A DNA stretch of 44,762 nt from JAAYJR01 sp964563975 (GTDB lineage: Bacteria; Bacteroidota; Bacteroidia; Bacteroidales; Prolixibacteraceae). The stretch spans positions 1 to 44,762 of the forward strand of contig CAZLZJ010000013.1 of the NCBI GenBank assembly GCA_964563975.1, written 5' to 3'. Shown one piece after another: positions 32,274 to 41,717 of this stretch; the stretch's first letter is position 1, and each line of letters opens with the position of its first letter. Both the position numbers and the translations under genes were made by a program. Under the pieces are notes generated by a model. That model was given only the letters and a program-made list of their open reading frames with translations. It was not told where the DNA came from and made no database searches.

Positions 32274-33950
32274 ATGAGTTCAAAATATACAATCGGCCTG
32301 GATTTTGGAACTGATTCCGTTCGTTCTGTAATTGTTGATACAGAAACAGGGGAGGAGGTAGCAGGTGAAGTTTTTTATTATCCTCGCTGGAAAAAAGGAT
32401 TATATTGTGATGCTACAATTAATATGTTCAGACAACACCCAAAAGATTATCTTGAAGGATTGGAGTTCACTGTAAAAGAAGCTTTGAAAAAAGCTCCTGC
32501 AGGTGTTGTCGAAAAGATAAAGGGAATTTCTGTAGACACAACCGGGTCAACTCCTGTGGCTGTAGATCATAACGGTACTCCCTTATCATTGTCAAGGGGA
32601 TTTGAAGATAATCCCAATGCCATGTTTATCCTCTGGAAAGATCATACTGCACTAAAAGAGGCTGAAGAGATCACTACACTGGCTTCCGGGTGGGAACCTA
32701 ACTATGTTAAATATGAAGGGGGAGCTTATTCTGCAGAGTGGTTCTGGGCTAAAATTCTTCATATACTGAGAGAGGATGCGGGAGTACTTCGAGCCGCTCA
32801 CTCCTGGGTGGAGCACTGTGATTGGATACCGGCACTTCTTACAGGCAATACAAACCCTGCAACACTTAAACGCAGTCGCTGTGCTGCCGGTCATAAGGCT
32901 ATGTGGCATGAAGAATTTGGCGGACTTCCATCGGAAGAGTTTTTGCAACGGCTTGATCCTTTACTGTCAGGTTTGAGAGAAAGACTTTTCAGGGATACAT
33001 TCACCAGTGATATTCCTGCAGGAAGGATTACACCGGAGTGGGCTGATAAGCTTGGACTTCCATATGATGTTATTGTGGGAGTCGGAGCTTTTGATGCACA
33101 TATGGGAGCCGTAGGGGCAGGAATTAAACCATATTATCTGTCGAAGGTTATGGGTACCTCTACTTGTGATATGCTTGTTGTTTCTGAGGAGGATATGGGT
33201 GATAAGCTGGTCAGGGGAATATGCGGACAAGTTGATGGGTCTATTATTCCGGGGCTGATTGGTCTTGAGGCAGGGCAGGCTGCTTTTGGCGACATATACA
33301 ATTGGTTTAAACAGGTTCTTGAATGGCCGCTCATTAATATTTTGAAAAGCTCTGAATTAATTGATGATAAAGCAAAGTATGCACTTATTCAAGAATCTTC
33401 AAAGCAGATAATTGCTGCTTTAAGTAAGGAGGCTGCAAAAATTCCTATCGATGAAAGCGGTATTGTTGCTCTCGACTGGATGAATGGCAGGCGCACCCCC
33501 GATGCCAACGAAGCTCTCAAGGGAGCAATTACAGGCCTTACGCTGGGTTCTGATGCACCCAGGATTTTCAAAGCTTTGGTTGAAGCTACTGCTTTCGGGT
33601 CAAAATTGATAAACGATCGCTTTATTGAAGAAGGCTTGCGTATAGATGGTATGATTGCTCTGGGTGGTGTTGCCAAGAAATCTCCTTTTGTAATGCAGGT
33701 GGTTGCTGATGTGCTTAATGTGCCTATTGAGGTGTCAAGTTCAGAGCAGGCATGTGCCTTAGGGTCAGCAATGATGGCTGCGGTTGCTTCCGGAATTTAT
33801 GAAACTACAGCTGAAGCTCAGCAAAAAATGGGCGGAGGAGTGGAAACTGAATATCTTCCAATCCCGGATAATGTAAAAAAATATGAAATTCTCTATAAAA
33901 AATATCTGAGGCTGGCTGATTATATGGAGACTGATCTGACAGTTTATTAG
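32274..33950 (+). CDS. araB: Ribulokinase
   Basis: FGGY-family kinase of 558 residues that phosphorylates L-ribulose (and D-ribulose) to the 5-phosphate. The N-terminal ASKHA lobe starts with the phosphate-1 motif IGLDFGTDSVRSVIVD. The ribulokinase-specific DTTGSTPVAVD, PLSL, AMFILWKDHTA and AGHKAMWHEEFGG follow. The catalytic Asp lies in GVGAFDAHMGAVGAG. The C-terminal lobe has the adenosine-binding GGVAKKSPFVMQVVADVL. Arabinose isomerase (araA) and the epimerase (araD), usual partners in an arabinose operon, are not in this window, so the gene is either part of a dispersed regulon or serves another ribulose source. It has its own promoter region after the hsp20 terminator and is convergent with purC. 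Confidence 0.95.
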   Translation: MSSKYTIGLDFGTDSVRSVIVDTETGEEVAGEVFYYPRWKKGLYCDATINMFRQHPKDYLEGLEFTVKEALKKAPAGVVEKIKGISVDTTGSTPVAVDHNGTPLSLSRGFEDNPNAMFILWKDHTALKEAEEITTLASGWEPNYVKYEGGAYSAEWFWAKILHILREDAGVLRAAHSWVEHCDWIPALLTGNTNPATLKRSRCAAGHKAMWHEEFGGLPSEEFLQRLDPLLSGLRERLFRDTFTSDIPAGRITPEWADKLGLPYDVIVGVGAFDAHMGAVGAGIKPYYLSKVMGTSTCDMLVVSEEDMGDKLVRGICGQVDGSIIPGLIGLEAGQAAFGDIYNWFKQVLEWPLINILKSSELIDDKAKYALIQESSKQIIAALSKEAAKIPIDESGIVALDWMNGRRTPDANEALKGAITGLTLGSDAPRIFKALVEATAFGSKLINDRFIEEGLRIDGMIALGGVAKKSPFVMQVVADVLNVPIEVSSSEQACALGSAMMAAVASGIYETTAEAQQKMGGGVETEYLPIPDNVKKYEILYKKYLRLADYMETDLTVY

Positions 33951-33962
33951 GTGAAGTTGATT

Positions 33963-34904
33963 TTATTGCAAAAATTCAGTTATTGCAATTTCAATCCGGT
34001 CACTTATTTGGGAGATATTTGATCTTTTAAATTTATCTCCGGTAATACTTTCATAAAGCTCTATATAACGATCAGATACAGAGTTTATAAATGTATCTGT
34101 CATTTCAGGTATCAATTGATTATCTTTTCCCTGAAATCCGTTAGCTATAAGCCATTGTCTGACAAACTCCTTTGAGAGCTGTTTTTGAGGCTGCCCGCCA
34201 GCCGGGCGCTTATTATATTCATCAGCATAAAAGTATCTGGTAGAGTCTGGTGTATGAATCTCATCAATAAGGTAAATTATGCCATCTCTTTTTCCAAACT
34301 CATATTTTGTATCGACCATGATAAGTCCTTTTTCTTCAGCTATTTCTGTTCCCCTTTTAAAAAGTTTTTTAGTATAATCTTCAACCAATTCAAAATCCTC
34401 TTTACTGATCAGATTTTTTTTAAGTATCTCATCTATTGAAATATCTTCATCATGGCCTTTATCTGCTTTAGTGGTAGGAGTGATTATTGGCTCCGGAAAT
34501 TTTTGATTTTCAATCATGCCATCCGGCAGTTTATTACCGCACAACGATCTTTTTCCTTTTTTATACTGACGCCAGGCATGCCCGGAAAGATACCCCCTAA
34601 TAACCATCTCCACTTTTATCGGATCGCAAATTAATCCTGCCATAACATTGGGATCGGGCGATGCAATTTTCCAGTTTGGGACTATATCAGAAGTAGCATC
34701 CAGAAATTTGTCTGCTATCTGATTTAAAACCTGGCCTTTATATGGTATCCCTTTGGGAAGCACTACATCAAATGCAGATATTCTATCGGTTACTATCATT
34801 ATAAGAAGGTTATTACCGATATTATATACATCACGCACTTTACCATGATAAACTCCCTTTTGACCGGGAAAATGGAAATTTGTTTTAATCAGTGCCAGAC
34901 TCAT
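33963..34904 (-). CDS. purC: Phosphoribosylaminoimidazole-succinocarboxamide synthase
   Basis: SAICAR synthetase, which joins CAIR and aspartate with ATP in purine synthesis. The 313-residue length is the longer, eukaryote-like monomeric version. The glycine-rich ATP site is GKVRDVYNIGNNLLIMIVTDRISAFDVVLP. The CAIR/aspartate region includes EMVIRGYLSGHAWRQYKKG, and the metal-binding segment reads LIDEIHTPDSTRYF. The start overlaps the end of the phoH-like gene by 20 bases, so the two are one transcript led by phoH. With purL, two of the purine pathway genes lie in this window about 27 kb apart and in opposite directions. Confidence 0.97.
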   Translation of the reverse strand: MSLALIKTNFHFPGQKGVYHGKVRDVYNIGNNLLIMIVTDRISAFDVVLPKGIPYKGQVLNQIADKFLDATSDIVPNWKIASPDPNVMAGLICDPIKVEMVIRGYLSGHAWRQYKKGKRSLCGNKLPDGMIENQKFPEPIITPTTKADKGHDEDISIDEILKKNLISKEDFELVEDYTKKLFKRGTEIAEEKGLIMVDTKYEFGKRDGIIYLIDEIHTPDSTRYFYADEYNKRPAGGQPQKQLSKEFVRQWLIANGFQGKDNQLIPEMTDTFINSVSDRYIELYESITGDKFKRSNISQISDRIEIAITEFLQ

Positions 34905-35871
34905 TTTTATCCTCTTTATTTAACTTTTCAGCATAGTACTTTTCATATGCTTCTACAATATCCCTTACCAATCTGTGACGAACAATGTCATTCTTGTTAA
35001 ATCTGATAACAGATACAGAATTAATATTGTTTAGTAATTTAAGTGCGAAAAGAAGTCCCGAGTTACCCGGCCTGGGCAGGTCTATCTGTGTTATGTCGCC
35101 TGTAATTATAAACTTGGTATTTAACCCCATTCTTGTAAGAAACATTTTTAATTGGTTTATTGTTGTGTTTTGTGCTTCATCAAGAATAACAAATGCGTTA
35201 CTTAGGGTTCTTCCTCGCATAAACGCTAAGGGAGCTATTTGAATAATCCCGTCTCTTAAAAAATCTTCTAATTTGCGGGGAGGTATCATATCCTGAAGAG
35301 CATCATAAAGAGGTTGCAGGTACGGATCAATTTTTTCTTTCAGGTCGCCGGGCAAAAATCCTAAGTTTTCACCCGCTTCAACAGCCGGACGACTGAGAAT
35401 GATTCGTTTTATTTCTCTGTTTTTTAATGCCTGAACAGCAAGTGCAATTGCAGTATATGTTTTTCCGGTGCCGGCAGGCCCAATAGCAAAAATCATATCA
35501 TTTTTTATAACTGCTTTTGCCAGAAGTCTCTGGTTTGGCGTTCTTGCTCTGATCGGTTTTCCGCTATTTCCAAACACTATAATGTCGTTGTCAGTTTTAT
35601 CACTTTCTTCACATAAGATCGATTCACCGGAAAAAACCTGATGAATTGTCTCATTTGTGAGTATATTGAACCGGAAATAGTGATCAAGAATCAGCGCTAA
35701 TTTTTTTTCAAAACTTTTAATTTTATTCTCCTCACCCAGAATATAAAGCGTGCTGCCACGAGCGGTTATTTTAAGGTTGGGATACAATTCTTTTATAAGG
35801 TCTATTTTTGAATTGTTGACCCCGAAAAATTCCAGAGGATCTATGCCCTCTAAATTAATTTGTTTCTCCAA
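34885..35871 (-). CDS. phoH: PhoH family ATPase (YbeZ type)
   Basis: A 328-residue P-loop ATPase with an N-terminal RNA-binding-type domain (about 1-110) and a PhoH domain. Walker A is GPAGTGKTYTA near residue 140. The PhoH signature continues with RPAVEAGENLGFLPGDLKEKIDPYLQPLYDAL, Walker B FVILDEAQN, and TRMGLNTKFIITGDITQIDLP. Relatives associate with the endoribonuclease YbeY and ribosomes and are thought to act in RNA remodelling. No ybeY gene adjoins it. It is the first gene of a two-gene unit with purC, divergent from mazG with a 134-base gap. Confidence 0.93.
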   Translation of the reverse strand: MEKQINLEGIDPLEFFGVNNSKIDLIKELYPNLKITARGSTLYILGEENKIKSFEKKLALILDHYFRFNILTNETIHQVFSGESILCEESDKTDNDIIVFGNSGKPIRARTPNQRLLAKAVIKNDMIFAIGPAGTGKTYTAIALAVQALKNREIKRIILSRPAVEAGENLGFLPGDLKEKIDPYLQPLYDALQDMIPPRKLEDFLRDGIIQIAPLAFMRGRTLSNAFVILDEAQNTTINQLKMFLTRMGLNTKFIITGDITQIDLPRPGNSGLLFALKLLNNINSVSVIRFNKNDIVRHRLVRDIVEAYEKYYAEKLNKEDKNESGTD

Positions 35872-35975
35872 TTAAATTATTTAAATATATTTTCAGCTCA
35901 AAATTACAAAATATTTGATTAAAAGTATTTACTTAAGTCTGTTGACAAATGAGGAATTAAGTTTTTTAAAATGGT

Positions 35976-35983
35976 TAATTTTG
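35976..35983 (+). promoter_or_regulatory. Putative -7 box of mazG
   Basis: TAATTTTG matches TAnnTTTG, 22 bases before the mazG start. The -33 position is not recognisable. Confidence 0.4.
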
Positions 35984-36005
35984 TGAATTTAAAAATATTA
36001 TTCAA

Positions 36006-36782
36006 ATGCAAAAAAATATTGATGCTTTCAGGGAGTTGCTTGAGATTATGGATGAGTTAAGGGAAAAGTGTCCCTGGGACAGGGAACAAACCTTTGAGTC
36101 TCTTAGGAAACTTACAATAGAAGAGACATATGAGCTGGGTGATGCAATTCTGAAGAACGACCTTGAGGAAATTAAAAAAGAGCTGGGTGATTTGATGTTG
36201 CATATAGTTTTTTATGCTAAAATAGGTTCAGAGTCAGGTGTTTTTAATATTGGCGATGTTTTGGAGGGAATCAATAAAAAATTGATTTATCGTCATCCTC
36301 ATGTATTTGGTGACACAGATGTAAATGATTCACCACGCCGGGTTGAAGAAAATTGGGAGTACCTGAAACTTAAAGAAAAGGGTGGAAATAAAAGAGTTCT
36401 TGAAGGCGTTCCTGCTGATATGCCAGCATTAGTCAAAGCAAATCGTATTCAGGAAAAAGCAAGAGGCGTTGGATTTGATTGGGAGGCAAAGGAACAGGTC
36501 TGGGAAAAAGTGAAAGAGGAGATCACTGAATTGAGTATGGCAATAGATAAAAAAGATAGTGAAAGTATAGAAAGTGAGTTTGGAGATTTGCTTTTTTCCA
36601 TTGTAAATGCTGCCCGGCTATACGGTGTTGATCCGGAGTCCGCATTAGAAAGAACAAATCTGAAATTTATCAGTCGTTTTAATTTTCTTGAAAGTAAAAC
36701 TTTGGCAAAAGGAAAAAGCCTTAAGGATATGTCGCTTGACGAAATGGATAAAATTTGGGATAAAGCAAAAAATCTTGAGTAA
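36006..36782 (+). CDS. mazG: Nucleoside triphosphate pyrophosphohydrolase
   Basis: Hydrolyses NTPs and dNTPs to monophosphates and pyrophosphate, a housecleaning function. The 258-residue protein has two MazG domains. The first (about 5-110) shows CPWDREQTFESLRKLTIEETYELGDAI with the magnesium-binding acidic residues of EExxE and the later KKELGDLMLHIVFYAKIG. The second (about 135-245) repeats the arrangement (ARGVGFDWEAKEQVWEKVKEEITEL, ESEFGDLLFSIVNAARL). This two-domain form matches E. coli MazG. It is a single gene, convergent with the pyruvate:ferredoxin oxidoreductase gene over a shared palindrome. Confidence 0.96.
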   Translation: MQKNIDAFRELLEIMDELREKCPWDREQTFESLRKLTIEETYELGDAILKNDLEEIKKELGDLMLHIVFYAKIGSESGVFNIGDVLEGINKKLIYRHPHVFGDTDVNDSPRRVEENWEYLKLKEKGGNKRVLEGVPADMPALVKANRIQEKARGVGFDWEAKEQVWEKVKEEITELSMAIDKKDSESIESEFGDLLFSIVNAARLYGVDPESALERTNLKFISRFNFLESKTLAKGKSLKDMSLDEMDKIWDKAKNLE

Positions 36783-36783
36783 A

Positions 36784-36820
36784 CAAAACCCCAAGGGTAT
36801 TAATACCCTTGAGGTTAAAA
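36784..36820. terminator. Bidirectional terminator between mazG and the PFOR gene
   Basis: AACCCCAAGGGTATT (36787-36801) meets AATACCCTTGAGGTT (36802-36816) as a 30-bp palindrome with one mismatch. The leftward strand ends in a T-rich run (TTTTGTTT). The rightward strand is followed by AAAATATAT, so it is better placed to stop the PFOR transcript, but it can serve both convergent genes. Confidence 0.8.
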
Positions 36821-36833
36821 TATATCATTCGAA

Positions 36834-39800
36834 TTATTCATCCGAAGATGCAAAATTCATTGATGCCAGCCTTAGGTAAGAGTTATACCTCCATTTTGCA
36901 TTTTCCTCTGCAGCTGCAAAAAGACGATCAGCCTCTGCGGGGAATGATTTTTTAAGAGATGTGTATCTTACTTCACCATTAAGAAAATCCTGAAATTTGC
37001 TCCAGTCAGGCTCTTTTGAATCAAGCTGGAATGGATTTTTACCCTCTTTTTCAAGTAAAGGGTTATAACGGAATAGTGTCCAATATCCTGATTCAACAGC
37101 TTTTTTCTCTTCTGCCTGTGTCCTTCCCATGCTTGCTCTCAGTCCATGGTTAATACATGGGGCATATGCAATTATCATTGAAGGACCGGGATATGCTTCA
37201 GCTTCTTTCAATGCTTTTAAATATTGGTTTTGGCTTGAACCCATTGCTACCTGGGCAACATAAACGTATCCGTAGGTCATGATCATTGCACCAAGATCTT
37301 TTTTACGAATTTTTTTACCTGATGCAGCAAACTTAGCTACAGCTCCGACAGGAGTAGACTTAGATGATTGCCCCCCCGTATTTGAGTATACTTCTGTGTC
37401 AAGAACCAGAACATTTACATCTTCCCCGCTGGCCATAACGTGGTCAAGTCCGCCAAATCCTATATCATAAGCCCATCCGTCGCCACCGAATATCCAAATA
37501 GATTTTTTAACAAGATACTGTTTCAGGCTGAAAATCTCTTTTGCATACCCGTTATTATTTCCATCAATAGCTGCTAATACTTTTTTTGATGCTGTAACGG
37601 ACCCCTCGCCACTATCCTTATTTTCCAGCCACTCTTCAAATGCCTCTTTTTCAGCGTTACTTATACCATTTTTTAAAATATCACTCATTATATTGGCCAA
37701 ACGGGTTCTCTGTGCATTAACACCTTCTGAAAAGCCAAATCCATATTCTGCATTATCTTCGAATAGAGAGTTTGCCCATGCAGGCCCATGTCCTGATATT
37801 GAGTTTTTACAATAAGGAGTAGAAGGAGCTGAACCTCCAAAAATTGATGAGCAGCCGGTAGCATTGGCAACCATCATTCTTTCGCCAAATAGTTGGGTGA
37901 TCAATTTAATGTAGGGTGTTTCACCACACCCTGCACAGGCACCTGAAAATTCAAAAAGCGGTTGTGCAAACTGTGAGTTCTTAACAGATTTATGCCTGTC
38001 TACTACATTTTCTTTTAGAGAGACTTTATTAACCATATAGTCCCATCTTTCAATTTCATCATGTTGAGAACCAAGTGGCTTCATTACCAATGATTTATTT
38101 TTCGACGGACAAACATCTATACAGTTGTCGCATCCGGTACAGTCTAAAATACTAACCTGTATCCTGTAATGGAGTCCTCCAAACATTTTTGAAGGAATGG
38201 CAACTTTTGTTTCTGTTCCTTCAGGGGCTGCTTTAACCTCTTCTTCGGTTAGCAAGAAAGGTCTTATTGCAGCATGAGGACAGATATATGCGCATTGGTT
38301 ACACTGTATACAATTTTCGGGGATCCATTCAGGCACATTTACCGCAATTCCTCTTTTCTCATAGGCTGCAGTGCCTGCCGGGAATGTACCGTCTTCTATA
38401 CCAATAAAAGTTGACGTTGGCAGGTCGTCGCCATTTTGAGCGTTTATTACATCTACCACTTTAGTGATAAATTCAGGGCGGTCTGAATCTGCTTCCACTT
38501 CAGCAGAATCAGCCGGGAGATCTTTCCATTCAGATGGTATTTCAACTTTTTCCACAAATTTACCACCGGCCTCCACTGCTGCAAAGTTCATATTTACAAC
38601 CTGTTCTCCTTTTCTGCCATAGGTTTTTACTATTGCTTTTTTCATCTCTTCAACAGCCATGTCGTAAGGAATGACTTCAGTGATTTTAAAGAAAGCAGAT
38701 TGCATTATTGTATTTGTACGGGTACCTAAACCTATCTCCTCTCCAAGTTTTGTACCATTGATTATATAAAAGTTGATATCATTTTCTGCAAGGTACTTTT
38801 TCATACTGTCAGGAAGATTTTTTAATGTTTCTGTTGCATCCCAGATAGAGTTCAAAAGGAATGATCCTCCTTTTTTTAAGCCTTTCAATATATTGTACAT
38901 ATTGATATATGCAGGAACATGACATGCTACAAAGTCGGGTGTCGTTACAAGGTAAGTTGATCTGATAGGTTTGTCTCCGAATCTAAGATGTGAACAGGTA
39001 AAACCTCCCGATTTTTTTGAGTCATACTGAAAATAACCCTGACAAAATTTATCGGTTGCATCGCCGATTATTTTTATTGAGTTTTTATTTGCACCAACAG
39101 TACCATCTGAACCCAATCCGTAAAATTTTGCCTGGTAGGTTCCTGTGGGAGTCATGTCAATTTCAGGTTTGACAGGTAATGATTTGAAAGTAATGTCATC
39201 AACAATTCCTATAGTGAAATCATTTTTCATCTCTTTCATTCCCATATTTTCGTAAACTGAAAGAATCTGTGCAGGAGTAGTATCTTTTGACCCCAATCCA
39301 TACCGGCCGCCAACTATTTCAGGAGCGTTTTTCCTGCCGTAAAATACATTTTTTACATCAAGGTAAAGAGGTTCCCCATTTGCACCGGGCTCTTTAGCCC
39401 TGTCGAGTACCGCAATGCGTTTTACACTTTCCGGCATAGCCTGTAAAAAGTATTCAATAGAGAAAGGTCTGTAAAGATGTACTGCCACTAACCCCACTTT
39501 TTGGCCGCGGGCTGTCAGATAATCGATTGTTTCACGAATAGTTTCTGTAGCCGATCCCATTGCAACTATTATATTTTCAGCATCGGGCGCACCATAATAG
39601 CTAAATGGACGGTACTCCCTTCCTGTAATTTTGCTGATCTCTTTCATATACTCTGCAACAATGTCGGGAACAGCATCAAAAAATTTATTAGCTGACTCTT
39701 TTGCCTGAAAGAATATATCGGGGTTTTGTGCCGTTCCGCGGGTAACAGGATTTTCAGGGTTAAGAGCCCGTTCACGAAATTCCTGTAATGATTTTTGGTC

Positions 39801-40391
39801 AACTAATGGAATTATATCTTCCATCCGGATTGCTTCAACTTTTTGTACCTCATGTGAAGTACGGAAGCCATCGAAGAAAGCAATGAACGGAATTCTGGAT
39901 TTAATAGCAGCCAGATGTGCAATACCGGCAAGGTCCATCTCTTCCTGTACCGACCCGGCAGCCAGCATTGCAAATCCTGTTTGACGTGCAGCATAGATGT
40001 CGCCATGATCGCCAAAAATCGAAAGGGCATGTCCTGCCAGCGCACGGGCACTGACATGGAAAACAGCAGGCAATAATTCACCTACCATCTTATACATGTT
40101 GGGGATCATTAACAAAAGTCCCTGCGATGCTGTATAAGTAGTTGCCAGGACACCTGCCTGAAGGGCACCATGAACAGCTCCGGCGGCACCTCCTTCGCTT
40201 TGCATTTCAGCCAGTCTTACCGGCCGTCCAAACATATTTTTCTTTCCAAAAGCAGCCCACTCATCAACATATTCGGCCATAGTTGAAGATGGAGTGATTG
40301 GATAGATACATGCCACTTCACTAAACATGTAACTCATGTAAGATGCAGCATAATTGCCGTCACATGTAATAAATTTTTTTTGTTTTGTCAT
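36834..40391 (-). CDS. nifJ: Pyruvate:ferredoxin (flavodoxin) oxidoreductase
   Basis: A single-chain, 1185-residue enzyme that oxidises pyruvate to acetyl-CoA and CO2 and reduces ferredoxin. Domain order: pyruvate-binding N-terminus (YPITPSSTMAEYVDEWA, QSEGGAAGAVHGALQAG), a second domain (NIIVAMGSATET), and the gamma domain with FYGLGSDGTVGANKNSIKIIG. A two-cluster ferredoxin-like insert follows (CIQCNQCAYICPHAA and CTGCDNCIDVCPSKN). The C-terminal thiamine pyrophosphate domain has SGACAGCGETPY, GGDGWAYDIGFGGLDHVMASG and DTEVYSNTGGQSSKSTP. All cluster cysteines are present. The enzyme is oxygen-sensitive and marks anaerobic pyruvate metabolism. It is transcribed alone, 40 bases before the AAA ATPase gene. 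Confidence 0.98.
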   Translation of the reverse strand: MTKQKKFITCDGNYAASYMSYMFSEVACIYPITPSSTMAEYVDEWAAFGKKNMFGRPVRLAEMQSEGGAAGAVHGALQAGVLATTYTASQGLLLMIPNMYKMVGELLPAVFHVSARALAGHALSIFGDHGDIYAARQTGFAMLAAGSVQEEMDLAGIAHLAAIKSRIPFIAFFDGFRTSHEVQKVEAIRMEDIIPLVDQKSLQEFRERALNPENPVTRGTAQNPDIFFQAKESANKFFDAVPDIVAEYMKEISKITGREYRPFSYYGAPDAENIIVAMGSATETIRETIDYLTARGQKVGLVAVHLYRPFSIEYFLQAMPESVKRIAVLDRAKEPGANGEPLYLDVKNVFYGRKNAPEIVGGRYGLGSKDTTPAQILSVYENMGMKEMKNDFTIGIVDDITFKSLPVKPEIDMTPTGTYQAKFYGLGSDGTVGANKNSIKIIGDATDKFCQGYFQYDSKKSGGFTCSHLRFGDKPIRSTYLVTTPDFVACHVPAYINMYNILKGLKKGGSFLLNSIWDATETLKNLPDSMKKYLAENDINFYIINGTKLGEEIGLGTRTNTIMQSAFFKITEVIPYDMAVEEMKKAIVKTYGRKGEQVVNMNFAAVEAGGKFVEKVEIPSEWKDLPADSAEVEADSDRPEFITKVVDVINAQNGDDLPTSTFIGIEDGTFPAGTAAYEKRGIAVNVPEWIPENCIQCNQCAYICPHAAIRPFLLTEEEVKAAPEGTETKVAIPSKMFGGLHYRIQVSILDCTGCDNCIDVCPSKNKSLVMKPLGSQHDEIERWDYMVNKVSLKENVVDRHKSVKNSQFAQPLFEFSGACAGCGETPYIKLITQLFGERMMVANATGCSSIFGGSAPSTPYCKNSISGHGPAWANSLFEDNAEYGFGFSEGVNAQRTRLANIMSDILKNGISNAEKEAFEEWLENKDSGEGSVTASKKVLAAIDGNNNGYAKEIFSLKQYLVKKSIWIFGGDGWAYDIGFGGLDHVMASGEDVNVLVLDTEVYSNTGGQSSKSTPVGAVAKFAASGKKIRKKDLGAMIMTYGYVYVAQVAMGSSQNQYLKALKEAEAYPGPSMIIAYAPCINHGLRASMGRTQAEEKKAVESGYWTLFRYNPLLEKEGKNPFQLDSKEPDWSKFQDFLNGEVRYTSLKKSFPAEADRLFAAAEENAKWRYNSYLRLASMNFASSDE

Positions 40392-40431
40392 CGTATTTTC
40401 AGTTTATTCTAACAATAATTTTTCTGTATAT

Positions 40432-41607
40432 TTAATATAAAAATCCCAAAAGCCACAAAGGTATCTTTTTGTCATTTCCAATTTCAATCATATCTTCAGC
40501 CGTAAAAAGCTCTTTTCCCGAATTTTCCTTTTGTCCGTTAATAATAAAATGATAGCGGTCATTAATTAAAAAATCACCTTTAGTTGAGCTTTTTACAGAG
40601 AGCTTACAGCTTAACTGATTATAAAAAAATGTTTTTTGCAGGTTTGATATATTGGCGTTATCGGGAGCAATAGCATATAATATATTTGTATCATGCATAT
40701 AAATTATGTCAGGTTTTTTTAATTCGCTTTCATCTCCGCTGACATAAAGCAGCTGAATTAATTTAGCATTTTTTAAATACCTCAGGTAATTTATAACCGT
40801 TGCCCTTGATGTTTCAACAGAGGCTGCTAATTTACTTATATTAGGTGAAAAAGGAGTATTGCATGCTATGATATGCAGCAGCTTTCTGAGTTTTGCCAGG
40901 TACTTAATCTCTATTTGACTGATATAGGGGAGATCTATCTCTAAAGCAAGATTAATATTCTTTAATAAAGTATTATCGTAAAAATTGGGATTGTCGATAA
41001 AATAGGGAAAAATTCCATTTTTAATATAATCATTGAAATATGCTAACGGTCTTACTCTTGATACAATATTGCCGGCAATGGTAACATGGTTATTTAATAT
41101 CTCTTCAAATGAGTAAATTTCAAATTCGTTACCTGTAGCATAATTCAGGTATTCACGAAATGACAATCCTTCTAAATAATAAGACTTTACCTTCCCGTAT
41201 AAATCGGAATTGTTCTTATCTACCTGCAGTAAAGGTGAAGAGGTAAAAACAATCTTTAACTCGGGGATACTGTCATAGCACCTGCAAAGTCCTTTTGACC
41301 AGTCTGCATATTTTTGAATTTGATCTAAAAAGAGCACTTTTCCTCCTCGTTTGACAAATTCATCTGCAAAGGATACTAAGGTTCGTTCAGTAAAGTAAAA
41401 ATTATTGAGATTTATATATAAAGCAGATTTATCGTCTGAATACCTCTCTTTAATATAGTCAAGGAGGAAAGTGGTTTTACCCACTCCCCTGAATCCTTTA
41501 ATGCAAATCAATCTTTCATCCCAATTAATAATATTTGTCAACTCCCGTTTAAGTGTTGGGTGGGTACTCTCTATTAATATATTATGTATTTGCCTGAAAA
41601 ATTCCAA
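40432..41607 (-). CDS. AAA ATPase (AAA_14/DUF4143-like) with altered Walker B
   Basis: A 391-residue ATPase of the large, poorly characterised prokaryotic AAA_14 type. Walker A is GFRGVGKT (residues 38-45). The Walker B position reads VLFLDQIQKYADW, so the usual LDEIQ catalytic glutamate is Gln96. A SFREYL motif and a winged-helix segment (FSPNISKLAASVETSRATVINYLRYL, about 275-300) precede the DUF4143-like C-terminal part, which ends in PLWLLGFLY. Function is not known for the family; roles in DNA or toxin-antitoxin regulation have been suggested. Many copies usually exist per Bacteroidota genome. It is 110 bases downstream of rho on the same strand. Confidence 0.88.
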   Translation of the reverse strand: MEFFRQIHNILIESTHPTLKRELTNIINWDERLICIKGFRGVGKTTFLLDYIKERYSDDKSALYINLNNFYFTERTLVSFADEFVKRGGKVLFLDQIQKYADWSKGLCRCYDSIPELKIVFTSSPLLQVDKNNSDLYGKVKSYYLEGLSFREYLNYATGNEFEIYSFEEILNNHVTIAGNIVSRVRPLAYFNDYIKNGIFPYFIDNPNFYDNTLLKNINLALEIDLPYISQIEIKYLAKLRKLLHIIACNTPFSPNISKLAASVETSRATVINYLRYLKNAKLIQLLYVSGDESELKKPDIIYMHDTNILYAIAPDNANISNLQKTFFYNQLSCKLSVKSSTKGDFLINDRYHFIINGQKENSGKELFTAEDMIEIGNDKKIPLWLLGFLY

Positions 41608-41717
41608 ATTTTAATATTTTTAGGCAAAAATAGCAGTTTTTCAGGTATGTTGTAATGTGTAGATATCAGAAATGATGCTATTTTGTAATTTATAATTAGT
41701 AAAAATAAATTGCATCA

